From Sphingomonas sp. Leaf339 (GTDB taxonomy: Bacteria > Pseudomonadota > Alphaproteobacteria > Sphingomonadales > Sphingomonadaceae): a stretch of 64,000 nt of DNA. The stretch's first letter is position 1. Each line of letters starts with the position of its first letter. The notes beneath the pieces were generated by a model. The model saw only the letters and a program-made list of their open reading frames with translations, did no database searches and had not been told where the DNA came from. Location of the stretch: the NCBI RefSeq assembly GCF_001426195.1, contig NZ_LMRS01000034.1, forward strand, positions 336,616 to 400,615, given 5' to 3'. The position numbers and the translations under genes are program-made. This document shows, piece after piece, positions 27,979 to 36,433 of the stretch.

Positions 27979-29841
27979 ATGGCGGTCCCGCTCGTGCTGT
28001 TGCCTGGCACCCTGTGCGACGAGCGCCTGTTCGCGCCGCTGTTGGCACGGCTGTCCGAGCGCGTCACTATGGTGCTGCCAATCGACGACGACGATCCGGT
28101 TGTCCTCGCCACGACGCTCCTCAACATGGCGCCCCCGCAGTTCGCCCTTCTTGGTTTTTCGCTCGGCGGACTTGTCGCACTGGAGATGGCGTTGCTCGCA
28201 CCGGACCGGGTCGCGGGACTCGCCCTTGTCGACAGCAACGCCCGCGCCCGCGCTGGCGACGCGCCACCCCATCCTGGCCCCCCGGCGGCGGCTGTTGCTG
28301 CGATGTGGCCGCGCGCTACCGGTCTGGCAGGACATGACAATCAAGTCCTTCGCGCGCTGTTGGACGCTATGGCCGAGGGCATCGGCCCGCAGACCCACGC
28401 CACGCAGGAGAGACTGGCTTGCGCCCGCACCGACAAGCGCGACCAGCTGTCCCGCTTGACTATGCCAGCGCTGATCCTCGCCGGGGCGGACGACCTTCTC
28501 TGCCCACCGCCGATGCAGCATGAGCTGGCCGATGGCTTGCCCAAAGCGACCCTCGTCCTGATCGATGGCGCCGGCCATTTTGCGCCGCTGGAGGCTCCGG
28601 ACCAGGTTGCTGGGCATGTCGCGGCCTGGCTCGCGCGGGTCGATCATGCTCTCTCATCTAATATCCGGCCATTAACCCCGTTCCGCACAGGAGACGACAT
28701 GACCAAGACCGATTCTTCGCACCAACCGGCTCGCCGCGCCGATGCGACCGCCGCCGAGACGGATGGCACTGTACTGCAGGTCGAACGCCGCGACTTTACC
28801 GAGTTGGTTCCGACGGATCGTGCGCGAGTGCAAGGGATGCGGGGTTTCGACCCGATCTACACCGATATCGTCGATTACATCGTTCGTTGCACGCACCGCA
28901 TCTGGGACGAACGCGACGTTGGTCTGATCTATACACACTATACGCACAATTGCGTCGCCTACACGACCATGGGCACGATGTACGATCGCGAAACGCACAT
29001 CCGCGACACAATCCAGCGGCTGGTCGAATTTCCGGATCGTCGCGGGCTTGCTCAACAGGTGATTTGGCGAGGTAATGACAGCGACGGTTTCTACACCAGC
29101 CATATGACGCATGGGCAGGGCCGTCACAGCCAATATGGCATGTACGGCAAACCGACAGGCCGCACCTTCTTAACACGCACCGTCGCCGATTGCATGATTA
29201 TCGAAAACAAGATCTACAAGGAGTGGATCGTCCGTGACAATATGGGCCCAGTTATTCAGCTTGGGCTTGACCCCCATGCCTATGCGCAGGACATCGCTAA
29301 CCGCAAGTTTGAGGCAAACGAACCGATCATGGAGGTGGTCGAGAACCGCCGCCTGCTCGGCCAGTACCCGCCGGAGACCGATGCCGACACGTCGATCGCA
29401 CATAATGACAGCGAAGCGCAGTTACTGCGTGACCTGCACTACATCTACAACAAGCGTATGTTCGGCCGCATTCATGAACTATACGCCCCGAATTGCCAGT
29501 GGCACGGGCCGCTAATGCGGGAATATTACGGCGTCGCGGCGGTGTTGCAGCAGACGATGCGACTGGTCGCGCTGATTTCCGACGGATATTATGTGCCTCA
29601 GCACATCTGTTCGGTAGACAGCGAGGAAGGCGGCACTAAATACGCTGTCCGTTGGACGCTGGAAGGCCATCATCTTGGCTATGGTCCGTTGGGCGCACCT
29701 ACCGGCCATCCCCTCTCAGTCATGGGCATCACTCACTATCACGTTCGCGATGGCAAGATTATCGACGAATGGGCCGTCTATGACGAACTGTCGATGCTGG
29801 CACAGGTCAAGCTGGCCGCCCTCCACCGGGCGGCTGGCTAA
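27979..29841 (+). CDS. Alpha/beta-hydrolase reading in frame into SnoaL-like protein
   Basis: The first 235 residues or so form a short alpha/beta hydrolase: LVLLPGTLCDERLFAPLL (oxyanion region), GFSLGGLVALEMAL (nucleophile Ser about 61), LILAGADDLLCPP (Asp about 171) and IDGAGHFAPLEAP (His about 200). Normal family members end near AAWLARVDHA. Here no stop follows: the frame passes through about 20 linker residues into the SnoaL-like protein at 28699. TAA codons sit in both other frames (28659 and 28673), so a small indel may have removed the original stop. The product could be a 620-aa fusion, or the hydrolase may be followed by internal initiation. Start at ATG 27979 is uncertain (weak ribosome site; 27901 and 27934 are alternatives). 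Confidence 0.75.
   Translation: MAVPLVLLPGTLCDERLFAPLLARLSERVTMVLPIDDDDPVVLATTLLNMAPPQFALLGFSLGGLVALEMALLAPDRVAGLALVDSNARARAGDAPPHPGPPAAAVAAMWPRATGLAGHDNQVLRALLDAMAEGIGPQTHATQERLACARTDKRDQLSRLTMPALILAGADDLLCPPPMQHELADGLPKATLVLIDGAGHFAPLEAPDQVAGHVAAWLARVDHALSSNIRPLTPFRTGDDMTKTDSSHQPARRADATAAETDGTVLQVERRDFTELVPTDRARVQGMRGFDPIYTDIVDYIVRCTHRIWDERDVGLIYTHYTHNCVAYTTMGTMYDRETHIRDTIQRLVEFPDRRGLAQQVIWRGNDSDGFYTSHMTHGQGRHSQYGMYGKPTGRTFLTRTVADCMIIENKIYKEWIVRDNMGPVIQLGLDPHAYAQDIANRKFEANEPIMEVVENRRLLGQYPPETDADTSIAHNDSEAQLLRDLHYIYNKRMFGRIHELYAPNCQWHGPLMREYYGVAAVLQQTMRLVALISDGYYVPQHICSVDSEEGGTKYAVRWTLEGHHLGYGPLGAPTGHPLSVMGITHYHVRDGKIIDEWAVYDELSMLAQVKLAALHRAAG
28699..29841 (+). CDS. Tandem SnoaL-like (NTF2-fold) protein
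   Basis: A 380-aa protein if translated from ATG 28699, which has a strong AGGAG 5 nt upstream. It holds two NTF2-fold units: residues about 50-200 (IWDERDVGLIYTHYTHNCVAYTTMG..., TRTVADCMIIENKIYKEWIVRD) and about 250-375 (YIYNKRMFGRIHELYAPNCQWHGP..., MGITHYHVRDGKIIDEWAVYDEL). SnoaL-like proteins include cyclases, isomerases and hydrolases of small polar substrates; the reaction here is not known. It lies between hydrolase and amidase genes in a likely operon. The same frame is open into the hydrolase upstream, so it may also be made as a fusion. Confidence 0.82.
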   Translation: MTKTDSSHQPARRADATAAETDGTVLQVERRDFTELVPTDRARVQGMRGFDPIYTDIVDYIVRCTHRIWDERDVGLIYTHYTHNCVAYTTMGTMYDRETHIRDTIQRLVEFPDRRGLAQQVIWRGNDSDGFYTSHMTHGQGRHSQYGMYGKPTGRTFLTRTVADCMIIENKIYKEWIVRDNMGPVIQLGLDPHAYAQDIANRKFEANEPIMEVVENRRLLGQYPPETDADTSIAHNDSEAQLLRDLHYIYNKRMFGRIHELYAPNCQWHGPLMREYYGVAAVLQQTMRLVALISDGYYVPQHICSVDSEEGGTKYAVRWTLEGHHLGYGPLGAPTGHPLSVMGITHYHVRDGKIIDEWAVYDELSMLAQVKLAALHRAAG

Positions 29842-29916
29842 CCCGCCTTTTGGGCGGCGTCGTCCGTGCATCATGCCGTTCACGCTGCCCATTCATTCGA
29901 TCAGGTGGGCGACGAC

Positions 29917-31290
29917 ATGTCAGATGACGATCAGGATATACGGTCATTCCAGATCAGGTGTGCAACGGAAGCCACTGGGGCAGAGCAAACCGCACGTGCG
30001 TGCCTAGCGCGCATTGCCGCGCATGACCGCAACGGCGTGAAACTGGCCGCAATGCTAAGGGTATACCCGGAAGCAATCGAGGTCGCCCGCGCCCGTGACC
30101 GTGAACGTTTCCGCGGCGCTGCCAAAAACTTGCCGTCGCTGCAAGGCGTTCCAATCGCCGTGAAAGACAATATCGACCTGCTCAACGATCCGACGACTTC
30201 GGGGTGCCGCGCCCTGGCCGGCGCAATGCCGCGGAAGACCGCACCGGCGCTCGCGGCGCTGCTCGGCGCCGGTGCGGTCGTTATCGGCAAGACCAACCTC
30301 TCAGAGTTCTCGTTCGAAATTCGCTCGCGCAGCTCGCTCGGCGGCGACACGCGCAACCCGTTCGCGCCCATGGTCACGTCCGGCGGATCGAGCGGCGGCA
30401 CCGCGGTCGCCGTCGCCGCCGGTTTTGCAATGGCCGGTCTCGGCACCGACACCGGCGGTTCGATCCGTATTCCTGCCGCGTATAACGGCCTAGTCGGCCT
30501 GCGTCCGACCTGGGGCGTCGTACCGATCACCGGTGTGGCGCCGCTCGCGCCATCGACCGATACGGTCGGCACGATAACGCGGAGCGTTGACGATGCGATG
30601 ACGATGTTCGCCGTCCTCTCCGCAAATCATAATCAGCGTCTTCGCTCCGCCAGAGGTATGCGTGTCGGCGTTATCCGGCAATTGACGGGCGCGGTGCCGA
30701 TGATCGCGGCGGGGCTGGAAAACGCAGTCGCGGCACTGTGCGCCGCAGGTGTCGATGTCGATGACGCGCCCGACCTGCCACAAAACCTCATCCCCGCCGG
30801 CGACCACATCGTCGACGAAGAGTTCGGCCTAGCATTCGACCGATATTTGCGTGGCAATTTTCACGAGAAGACGGCTCCGGCTTCGCTAGCGGCACTGATC
30901 GCGAGCGGCCAATATTTGCCGGAGTACGACATAAATCTGAAGGCGAGGGCACGTCCTCGCAATCCGGAGATCCGTACCGCCATCCTGATCAGGCACGCGC
31001 ATCTGCGATCGGCACTCGACACGATCATCAATGAAGGGCGCTACGATGCGCTACTCTATCCCCCGTCGGCCGTGCTCCCGCTTTCGATGGATAACCCAAA
31101 GGGGGGATGGGCGCCCGAACTGGCGGCATGCAGCGGCTGGCCTGCCCTGGCAGTGCCCGTTGGCCAGTCTGCGCAGGGCTTCCCCCTGTCGGTTGAGCTG
31201 CTGGCGCGCGCCAATGCCGAACCGACGCTATTTACACTCGGCGCCGCAATCGAGCGGGCAATGCCTCGGCGATTAATTCCGTCGTGGTAA
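29917..31290 (+). CDS. Amidase signature family hydrolase
   Basis: Protein of 457 aa; ATG 29917 has AGGTGG upstream and gives a normal N-terminus. The amidase signature Ser-cisSer-Lys triad is complete: VKDN (Lys about 83), SGGSSGG (Ser about 158) and GTDTGGSIRIPA (Ser about 182), with spacing as in characterised members. No leader is seen, so it is cytoplasmic. Family members cleave amides and some esters or carbamates. Position after the hydrolase and SnoaL-like genes suggests successive hydrolytic steps on one compound; the substrate is not identifiable. Confidence 0.92.
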   Translation: MSDDDQDIRSFQIRCATEATGAEQTARACLARIAAHDRNGVKLAAMLRVYPEAIEVARARDRERFRGAAKNLPSLQGVPIAVKDNIDLLNDPTTSGCRALAGAMPRKTAPALAALLGAGAVVIGKTNLSEFSFEIRSRSSLGGDTRNPFAPMVTSGGSSGGTAVAVAAGFAMAGLGTDTGGSIRIPAAYNGLVGLRPTWGVVPITGVAPLAPSTDTVGTITRSVDDAMTMFAVLSANHNQRLRSARGMRVGVIRQLTGAVPMIAAGLENAVAALCAAGVDVDDAPDLPQNLIPAGDHIVDEEFGLAFDRYLRGNFHEKTAPASLAALIASGQYLPEYDINLKARARPRNPEIRTAILIRHAHLRSALDTIINEGRYDALLYPPSAVLPLSMDNPKGGWAPELAACSGWPALAVPVGQSAQGFPLSVELLARANAEPTLFTLGAAIERAMPRRLIPSW

Positions 31291-31384
31291 CCATCCAGAC
31301 AAATTTTCTAGTCGAATGGCATGGAGGCTGGGCGTACCTGCGAGCCCGCTGCTTACCGATACGCCCGCCCGAAGTAACGCCCGA

Positions 31385-33739
31385 TTAGAACTTAACACCC
31401 GCACGGGCTCCATAGGTCGCTGGCGCACCGTAGGATACCTGCACCCGTTGTGCGCGGCCGACCACGGCACTTAGCAACACTGCCTTGTCAGTGATGTTAT
31501 TGCCATATCCCTCGACGTAGAACCGCCCGCGTTGCTCAGTCCAACGGAGCGACACATCAAACTTGTCATAGGCGCGTTGAAAATCGAGGACGGTGTTATA
31601 GTCGGTGGTGAAGTAGCTGCTGGAATGCAGCCAGTTGGCATATGGCGCGATCGTGCCATTAGTGCCCAAGTCGATGTTGTAATATACAGCCAGCGTTGTC
31701 TTCAGTCGTGGCGATTGTGGTATGCGCCGCCCCGCCAAGTTCAGCGAGACCGGATCCGCAGCGTTCGAGGCACCATAGAAGTTATTGCCGCTGATGTAGC
31801 GTGTATATTCCGCATTAAGATATGCGAGCGTTGCGTCGATGTGCAGATCGGGCAGCGGCAACGTCCGTACGCTCACTTCGCCGCCGTAACTGCGAGCGCG
31901 GCCGGCGCTGCCAAAATAGGATACCTGCGGCGTATAAACGTTAATCTGCAGGTTCGAATATTTATTATAGTAGAGCGCCAGCTCGGTCTGGACGCGTCCG
32001 TTCAGGAACTGGTTTTTGATCCCTGCCTCATAGGCATTCACCTTTTGCGGCGCGTAGGACTCAGGAATTGCCGCACTGCCGCCGGTATCGTTTACGCCTC
32101 CTGACGCGAAGCCCGTCGATGCCGTGGCATAGATCATCGTTGCCCGATCCGGCGTAAACTGAACGCCCGCGCGCCAGGTCACGCTGTCGAACGATGGCGA
32201 TCCCGACGTCACACTGTACGGCGTGGTGAAGGTGTAGGTATTGGGAATGCCATCGGCGAAGTCCGCAAAATCGAACGACTTCTTCTCGTATGAATAACGG
32301 ATGCCACCGATCAGGCGCAACGTATCAGGGACTATGGCATAGGTACCCTGCGCATAGGCAGCATAGGCGTTAGTCTTTAGCGCGGCATCGGCCCGGAACC
32401 CCGGCACCGCCGAATTCGGCGCGTCGATCTTTTGCTGGTACGTCTCGAAGATATCATCGTGCAGGTAATAGCCCCCGATGATCCATTGGAACGGCGTGGT
32501 GCTGTTCGAGACCAGCTGCAGTTCCTGCGTGAACGTCTTGGCGCGCGTGTTTGGTTCCTGCTGCCCCGATCCGAAGCCAAGCGCGGGCGCCTGGAAGACG
32601 ACGCTGCTCTGGTCGTTATCGGCACTCCGATGCGCGCGGAAGAAGGTATAGCCAGTGATTGAACGCACCGTTGCCGCGCCGACATCATAACTGACCGTGC
32701 CCGATCCGTAATTTTCGCGAATGCGCTCGAACGGCTGATAGTCCCAATCGTTGGTGTACGGCCCAGGCGTCACGGCGACACCGATGTCGACGCCGTTGAC
32801 CAGTACCGATCCGTTCTTGACCGACGGGTTGACAGCATAGGGTACGCCGTTGATCGACTGGTACCCGGTCTGCGGATTGATAAGAGTGCCCGCTATCTTG
32901 TAGCCGTACGAGCCCGCGCCAGCATCATTGCGGCGCCAAAAGCCACCATGCAGTTCTACCTCCAGGCGGCTGTCGGGTGTCCAGCGAAGCGAGGCACGAC
33001 CGGCATATTCCTGCAGATCCGCGATCCTGACACCGGCGCGGCTGCGGACATAACCATCGTGATCCTGATAGACACCGGCCACCCGCAGCGCGAGCGTATC
33101 ACTGAGCGGCGTATTGACGAATCCATCGATCCGCTGTGAATTATAATTGCCGAAATCGACGTTCAGCCCGCCTTCGAACTTGTTGGTCGGCGAGGCGGTG
33201 ACGACGCTGAGATTGCCGCCAAACGTGTTGCGGCCGTACAGCGTACCTTGTGGCCCGCGCTGCACTTCTACCCGTGCGATATCGAACAGCGGGATACTCT
33301 GCTGCTGGGTGCGGCTCTGATAGATGCCGTCGATATAAAAGCCGATGACTGGATCGTTCTGCGCGCTGACCAGGCTCGTACGCACGCCGCGGATTGCCGG
33401 AAATGAGTCTGACCCCTGGCTGCCCCATGTGAAGCCGGGCGCAATGAATTCCAGGCGGCTGACATTGTCAGCATGCAGACGCTGTAAATCCGCACCACTG
33501 ACCGCAGTAATTGAGATCGGCACGTCAAGCAGGCGCTCGGCCCGACGCTGCGCCGTCACAACAATCTCGCCGGGAAGCAGATCGCTGGTCTGGTCGGTCG
33601 ATGACGACGATTGCTGGGTAGCATCAACGTTGCCCGACGCGGGGATCGGCGCATCCTGCGCAAGGGCTGGCGTGGCGATCGCCGCAGCGACGGTTATCGC
33701 CAGTATCGATGCATTACGAAGCCAGTGTGTCCCGCTCAT
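31385..33739 (-). CDS. TonB-dependent receptor, cluster copy 1
   Basis: Outer-membrane receptor of 784 aa; ATG 33739 has GGAGGA at good spacing. Leader ATPALAQDA, TonB-box region GEIVVTAQRRAERL, plug motifs DVPISITAVS and VRTSLVSAQ, and the barrel-start signature VEVQRGPQGTLYGRNTFGG. It ends in GARAGVKF with terminal Phe. It is a close paralogue of the receptor at 39081: stretches such as DPVIGFY-DGIYQSRTQQQSIPLFD are nearly identical. This group is common for aromatic or small-molecule uptake in sphingomonads. It is divergent from an MFS gene, with two candidate operator sites between them. Confidence 0.93.
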   Translation of the reverse strand: MSGTHWLRNASILAITVAAAIATPALAQDAPIPASGNVDATQQSSSSTDQTSDLLPGEIVVTAQRRAERLLDVPISITAVSGADLQRLHADNVSRLEFIAPGFTWGSQGSDSFPAIRGVRTSLVSAQNDPVIGFYIDGIYQSRTQQQSIPLFDIARVEVQRGPQGTLYGRNTFGGNLSVVTASPTNKFEGGLNVDFGNYNSQRIDGFVNTPLSDTLALRVAGVYQDHDGYVRSRAGVRIADLQEYAGRASLRWTPDSRLEVELHGGFWRRNDAGAGSYGYKIAGTLINPQTGYQSINGVPYAVNPSVKNGSVLVNGVDIGVAVTPGPYTNDWDYQPFERIRENYGSGTVSYDVGAATVRSITGYTFFRAHRSADNDQSSVVFQAPALGFGSGQQEPNTRAKTFTQELQLVSNSTTPFQWIIGGYYLHDDIFETYQQKIDAPNSAVPGFRADAALKTNAYAAYAQGTYAIVPDTLRLIGGIRYSYEKKSFDFADFADGIPNTYTFTTPYSVTSGSPSFDSVTWRAGVQFTPDRATMIYATASTGFASGGVNDTGGSAAIPESYAPQKVNAYEAGIKNQFLNGRVQTELALYYNKYSNLQINVYTPQVSYFGSAGRARSYGGEVSVRTLPLPDLHIDATLAYLNAEYTRYISGNNFYGASNAADPVSLNLAGRRIPQSPRLKTTLAVYYNIDLGTNGTIAPYANWLHSSSYFTTDYNTVLDFQRAYDKFDVSLRWTEQRGRFYVEGYGNNITDKAVLLSAVVGRAQRVQVSYGAPATYGARAGVKF

Positions 33740-33809
33740 TGCGCATTCCTCCACCTTGCCAAACTTTTGCCCTGCGCCGCCACCCATCGGTTCAGCGTCG
33801 ACAAATTTG

Positions 33810-33823
33810 TGAATGGGAATGCA
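33810..33823. promoter_or_regulatory. Weak LacI-type operator, upstream of TBDR copy 1
   Basis: TGAATGGGAATGCA matches the TGCATTCGAATGCA consensus at 11 of 14 positions. It lies about 70 bp upstream of the TBDR start. It would be the weakest member of the set and needs binding data. Confidence 0.35.
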
Positions 33824-33960
33824 CCAATGGGCAAGATGCCGTAATATTAAAAAAGCTATTACAAAGGCTTTTCTTTGGCATTTTGTTGCGAAATAGTCAC
33901 GTTTTCCGGATTGAACACCCGAACCCGCCTTTTAGTCAGTCTTTTATCTCGCTTTACAAG

Positions 33961-33974
33961 CGAATTGGGATGCA
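33961..33974. promoter_or_regulatory. LacI-type operator, upstream of MFS copy 1
   Basis: CGAATTGGGATGCA has the conserved right half GGATGCA of the operator at 38981 and a degenerate left half. It lies 29 bp upstream of the MFS start codon. Confidence 0.4.
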
Positions 33975-34002
33975 ATCTAATAGCGAGGGGAGGGCTGACC
34001 TG

Positions 34003-35304
34003 ATGACAGATCGCAGTGAGCCGGAGACGCTATCACTGGCAGCGCCGCTGACCCGGGGGCGGCGGCTCGCAATATTCGCCGCGTTGATGATCGGAGAATT
34101 CCTCTACGGCTGGGCGTGGAACAGCGTCGATGTACTGCGTCCCTTCCAGCGTACCGCCTTGGGACTTTCTCTCGTTCAGGCGGGATCGACCTATTCAGCT
34201 CAGGGGGCCGGTGCCCTTATCGGTGCGGTGATGATTGGACAGTTGGCCGATCGATTTGGACGCCGCCTTGTTCTGGCCGCCATCATCTCAGGCTATGGAC
34301 TGTCGTTGCTCGCCGGTCTGCTGGTAGCGAGCTACCCGCAATTGCTGATGCAGCGTTTCCTGCTCGGCATGTTCGCGGGTGGCGTCTTTCCAGTCGGCGT
34401 CAGCATCTATGTCAACCTTTTTGAAGAAGGCTTTCGCGGCCGCGTCGCAGGGACGTTGAACGCCTGTTTCAGCTTTTCGATCGTTGCGCTTGGCCTCGCC
34501 TTGGGGCGGCTTGGCGGGCATGACTGGCACCTTCTGCTATGGCTAGGTGGCGTGCCGCCGCTGATACTTGCCGTGGTCATGTTGTTGCTGATTCCGGCAG
34601 GATCGAGCGTTGATCGTCATCATGTCCGCAGCGCCGAGAAGCTGCCCGTGCGCGAACTGTTCCATGCCACGGTCCGCCGTCAGACGTTGCTATTGGCGGC
34701 AATGACGGGCCTGAATTTCTTTGGCTACCAAGCCTATAGCGGTTGGCTGACTACCTACCTGACCGATACGCGCGGCCTGTCGGCGGCAGTCGCGGGTGAT
34801 CTGGTTGCCTGGCAATTCGCGGGCAACATCGCCGGGGGTTTTGTCTGGGGTTGGGCGGCCGATCGCTACGGCCGCCGGTTCAACGCAATTGGATTCCTCA
34901 TCGCGGCGGCAGCGATTCTGGTGTATCTTGCGATGCCCACAAACATGCTCCTCTTCCGGCTGGTCGGTTTGGTTTATGGGGCGATGCTGTGCTCCAGCGT
35001 GATCTGGGGCCCTTGGCTTGCCGAGCTCTATCCTCCTCACCTCCGCTCGACCGCAGCGTCGATCTTCAACTGGGGACGCATCATCAGCTTCTTCGCGCCG
35101 CTTATCACTGGTTTCCTCGCTGATCGTTACGGTCTGACTGCGCCGATGGCCTCAGCGGCCGTCGCATTTACGATTGCGGCGATCATCTGGCTGAAACAGC
35201 GCGAAACGCTGCCCTCGCGAACACCAGCATCCGACATTCCGATACCACCGCCGATCGATCCATCATTCGTCGTCGACATCCCGCCACGGACGCCGGCATC
35301 GTGA
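34003..35304 (+). CDS. MFS transporter, cluster copy 1
   Basis: Inner-membrane protein of 433 aa with 12 predicted hydrophobic segments. GQLADRFGRR between segments 2 and 3 is the MFS signature, repeated in the second half as WAADRYGRRF. The start ATG 34003 follows GGGGAGGG; longer in-frame starts lie in the promoter region. It resembles the sugar/aromatic-acid proton symporter group. It is paralogous to the MFS at 41453 (WAWNSVDVLRP and LTGLNFFGYQAYSGWL shared). Its stop overlaps the GTG of the alcohol dehydrogenase gene by 3 bases, indicating translational coupling. It probably moves the imported compound across the inner membrane. Confidence 0.92.
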   Translation: MTDRSEPETLSLAAPLTRGRRLAIFAALMIGEFLYGWAWNSVDVLRPFQRTALGLSLVQAGSTYSAQGAGALIGAVMIGQLADRFGRRLVLAAIISGYGLSLLAGLLVASYPQLLMQRFLLGMFAGGVFPVGVSIYVNLFEEGFRGRVAGTLNACFSFSIVALGLALGRLGGHDWHLLLWLGGVPPLILAVVMLLLIPAGSSVDRHHVRSAEKLPVRELFHATVRRQTLLLAAMTGLNFFGYQAYSGWLTTYLTDTRGLSAAVAGDLVAWQFAGNIAGGFVWGWAADRYGRRFNAIGFLIAAAAILVYLAMPTNMLLFRLVGLVYGAMLCSSVIWGPWLAELYPPHLRSTAASIFNWGRIISFFAPLITGFLADRYGLTAPMASAAVAFTIAAIIWLKQRETLPSRTPASDIPIPPPIDPSFVVDIPPRTPAS

Positions 35305-36422
35305 TTTCGGATCAACCGCTGCTAATGAAAGCAGCCGTGCTGCGCCGAACTGGCCTCGACCTTTGCGTCGAAGACGTTGTGATTGCCCCGCCGCAACCGG
35401 GCGAGATACTGGTCCGCATTGCCGCGACGGGCATCTGTCAAAGTGACGTCAGCGTCATCCGCGGCAAGGTACCGATTGAGCTGCCGCTGATACCGGGTCA
35501 TGAGGCGGCCGGCACCGTCGAGCAAATTGGAGGCGGCGGCGGTGGCCGGATCGCCGCTGGCGACCGTGTCGCCTTATCCTGGGCACCGAATTGCGCGCAC
35601 TGTTTCTATTGCAAACGCGATCATCCGACGCTGTGCAGCGTCTATAATACGGCGGCAGCCACGGGCACGCTGTGGAACGGCACCAGCCGCCTTGGTTCTG
35701 CCGGATCCATCCGGCATTACAGCTGCATCTCGTCTTTTGCAGAATACGCGGTCGTGCCGGAGGCGGCATGCGTACGATTGCCTGATGCCGTGCCCTTCAC
35801 GGTTGGCGCGCTGGTCGGATGTGCGGTCACGACCGGGTTCGGCGCTGTCGTCTACGACGCCGGGGCCCAGCCTGGTGACAGCATCGCCGTATTTGGCATC
35901 GGCGGCGTCGGGATTAACGCGTTGGAGGCTGCGCGGTTATCACGTGCCGGCACGATCGTCGCAGTGGATATCGATCCCGACAAACAAGTCGCGGCAACAG
36001 CGGCTGGCGCGAATATATTCATCGATGCGCGCGATAGCGATGCCGTGGATCGTATCCGCGCCGCGACCAACGGGCGCGGCGTCGATCATGCGATCGAGTG
36101 CACCGGGCAAGCATCGGCCATGCAGCTTGCTTATGCCGTTACGCGGCCGGCAGGTACATTGGTCGTCGTGGGGATCACTGCCAGCGGCACCGACATTACT
36201 ATACCGGCGAGCGGCTTTCCGGGCTCAAAGAAACGCATCATCGGCTCGATCTATGGCGGCGGCCAGCCTGCGACCGATTTTGGCCGCATCTTCGCGCTTT
36301 ATGAAGACGGTCTGCTTGACCTGGACCGGCAGATTGGTGCGATCCTGCCACTAACCGCGATCAACGATGCAGTGCGAATAACTGAGAAGGGTGCGGCGGG
36401 CCGGATTATGATCCGGCCCTGA
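35301..36422 (+). CDS. Zinc-dependent alcohol dehydrogenase (MDR family)
   Basis: Protein of 373 aa from GTG 35301 (GTGA overlap with the MFS stop); ATG 35325, giving MKAAVL, is an alternative. Catalytic zinc ligands are in GICQSD (Cys) and GHEAAG (His-Glu), with a third Cys in VGCAVTTGFGAV. The structural zinc lobe is CAHCFYCKRDHPTLC. The Rossmann motif is GIGGVGINALEA, followed by VDIDPDKQ, whose Asp favours NAD+. Such enzymes oxidise alcohols or hydroxymethyl groups to aldehydes. In this cluster it may precede one of the HisD-like dehydrogenases, which can take alcohols to acids (inference). Confidence 0.9.
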   Translation: MISDQPLLMKAAVLRRTGLDLCVEDVVIAPPQPGEILVRIAATGICQSDVSVIRGKVPIELPLIPGHEAAGTVEQIGGGGGGRIAAGDRVALSWAPNCAHCFYCKRDHPTLCSVYNTAAATGTLWNGTSRLGSAGSIRHYSCISSFAEYAVVPEAACVRLPDAVPFTVGALVGCAVTTGFGAVVYDAGAQPGDSIAVFGIGGVGINALEAARLSRAGTIVAVDIDPDKQVAATAAGANIFIDARDSDAVDRIRAATNGRGVDHAIECTGQASAMQLAYAVTRPAGTLVVVGITASGTDITIPASGFPGSKKRIIGSIYGGGQPATDFGRIFALYEDGLLDLDRQIGAILPLTAINDAVRITEKGAAGRIMIRP

Positions 36423-36433
36423 CCCGCCGTTCT

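Noticed and set aside
27838..28647. Upstream extension of the cupin frame
   Set aside because: It is antisense to the alpha/beta hydrolase and lacks protein-like features; cupin start was placed at 27810.
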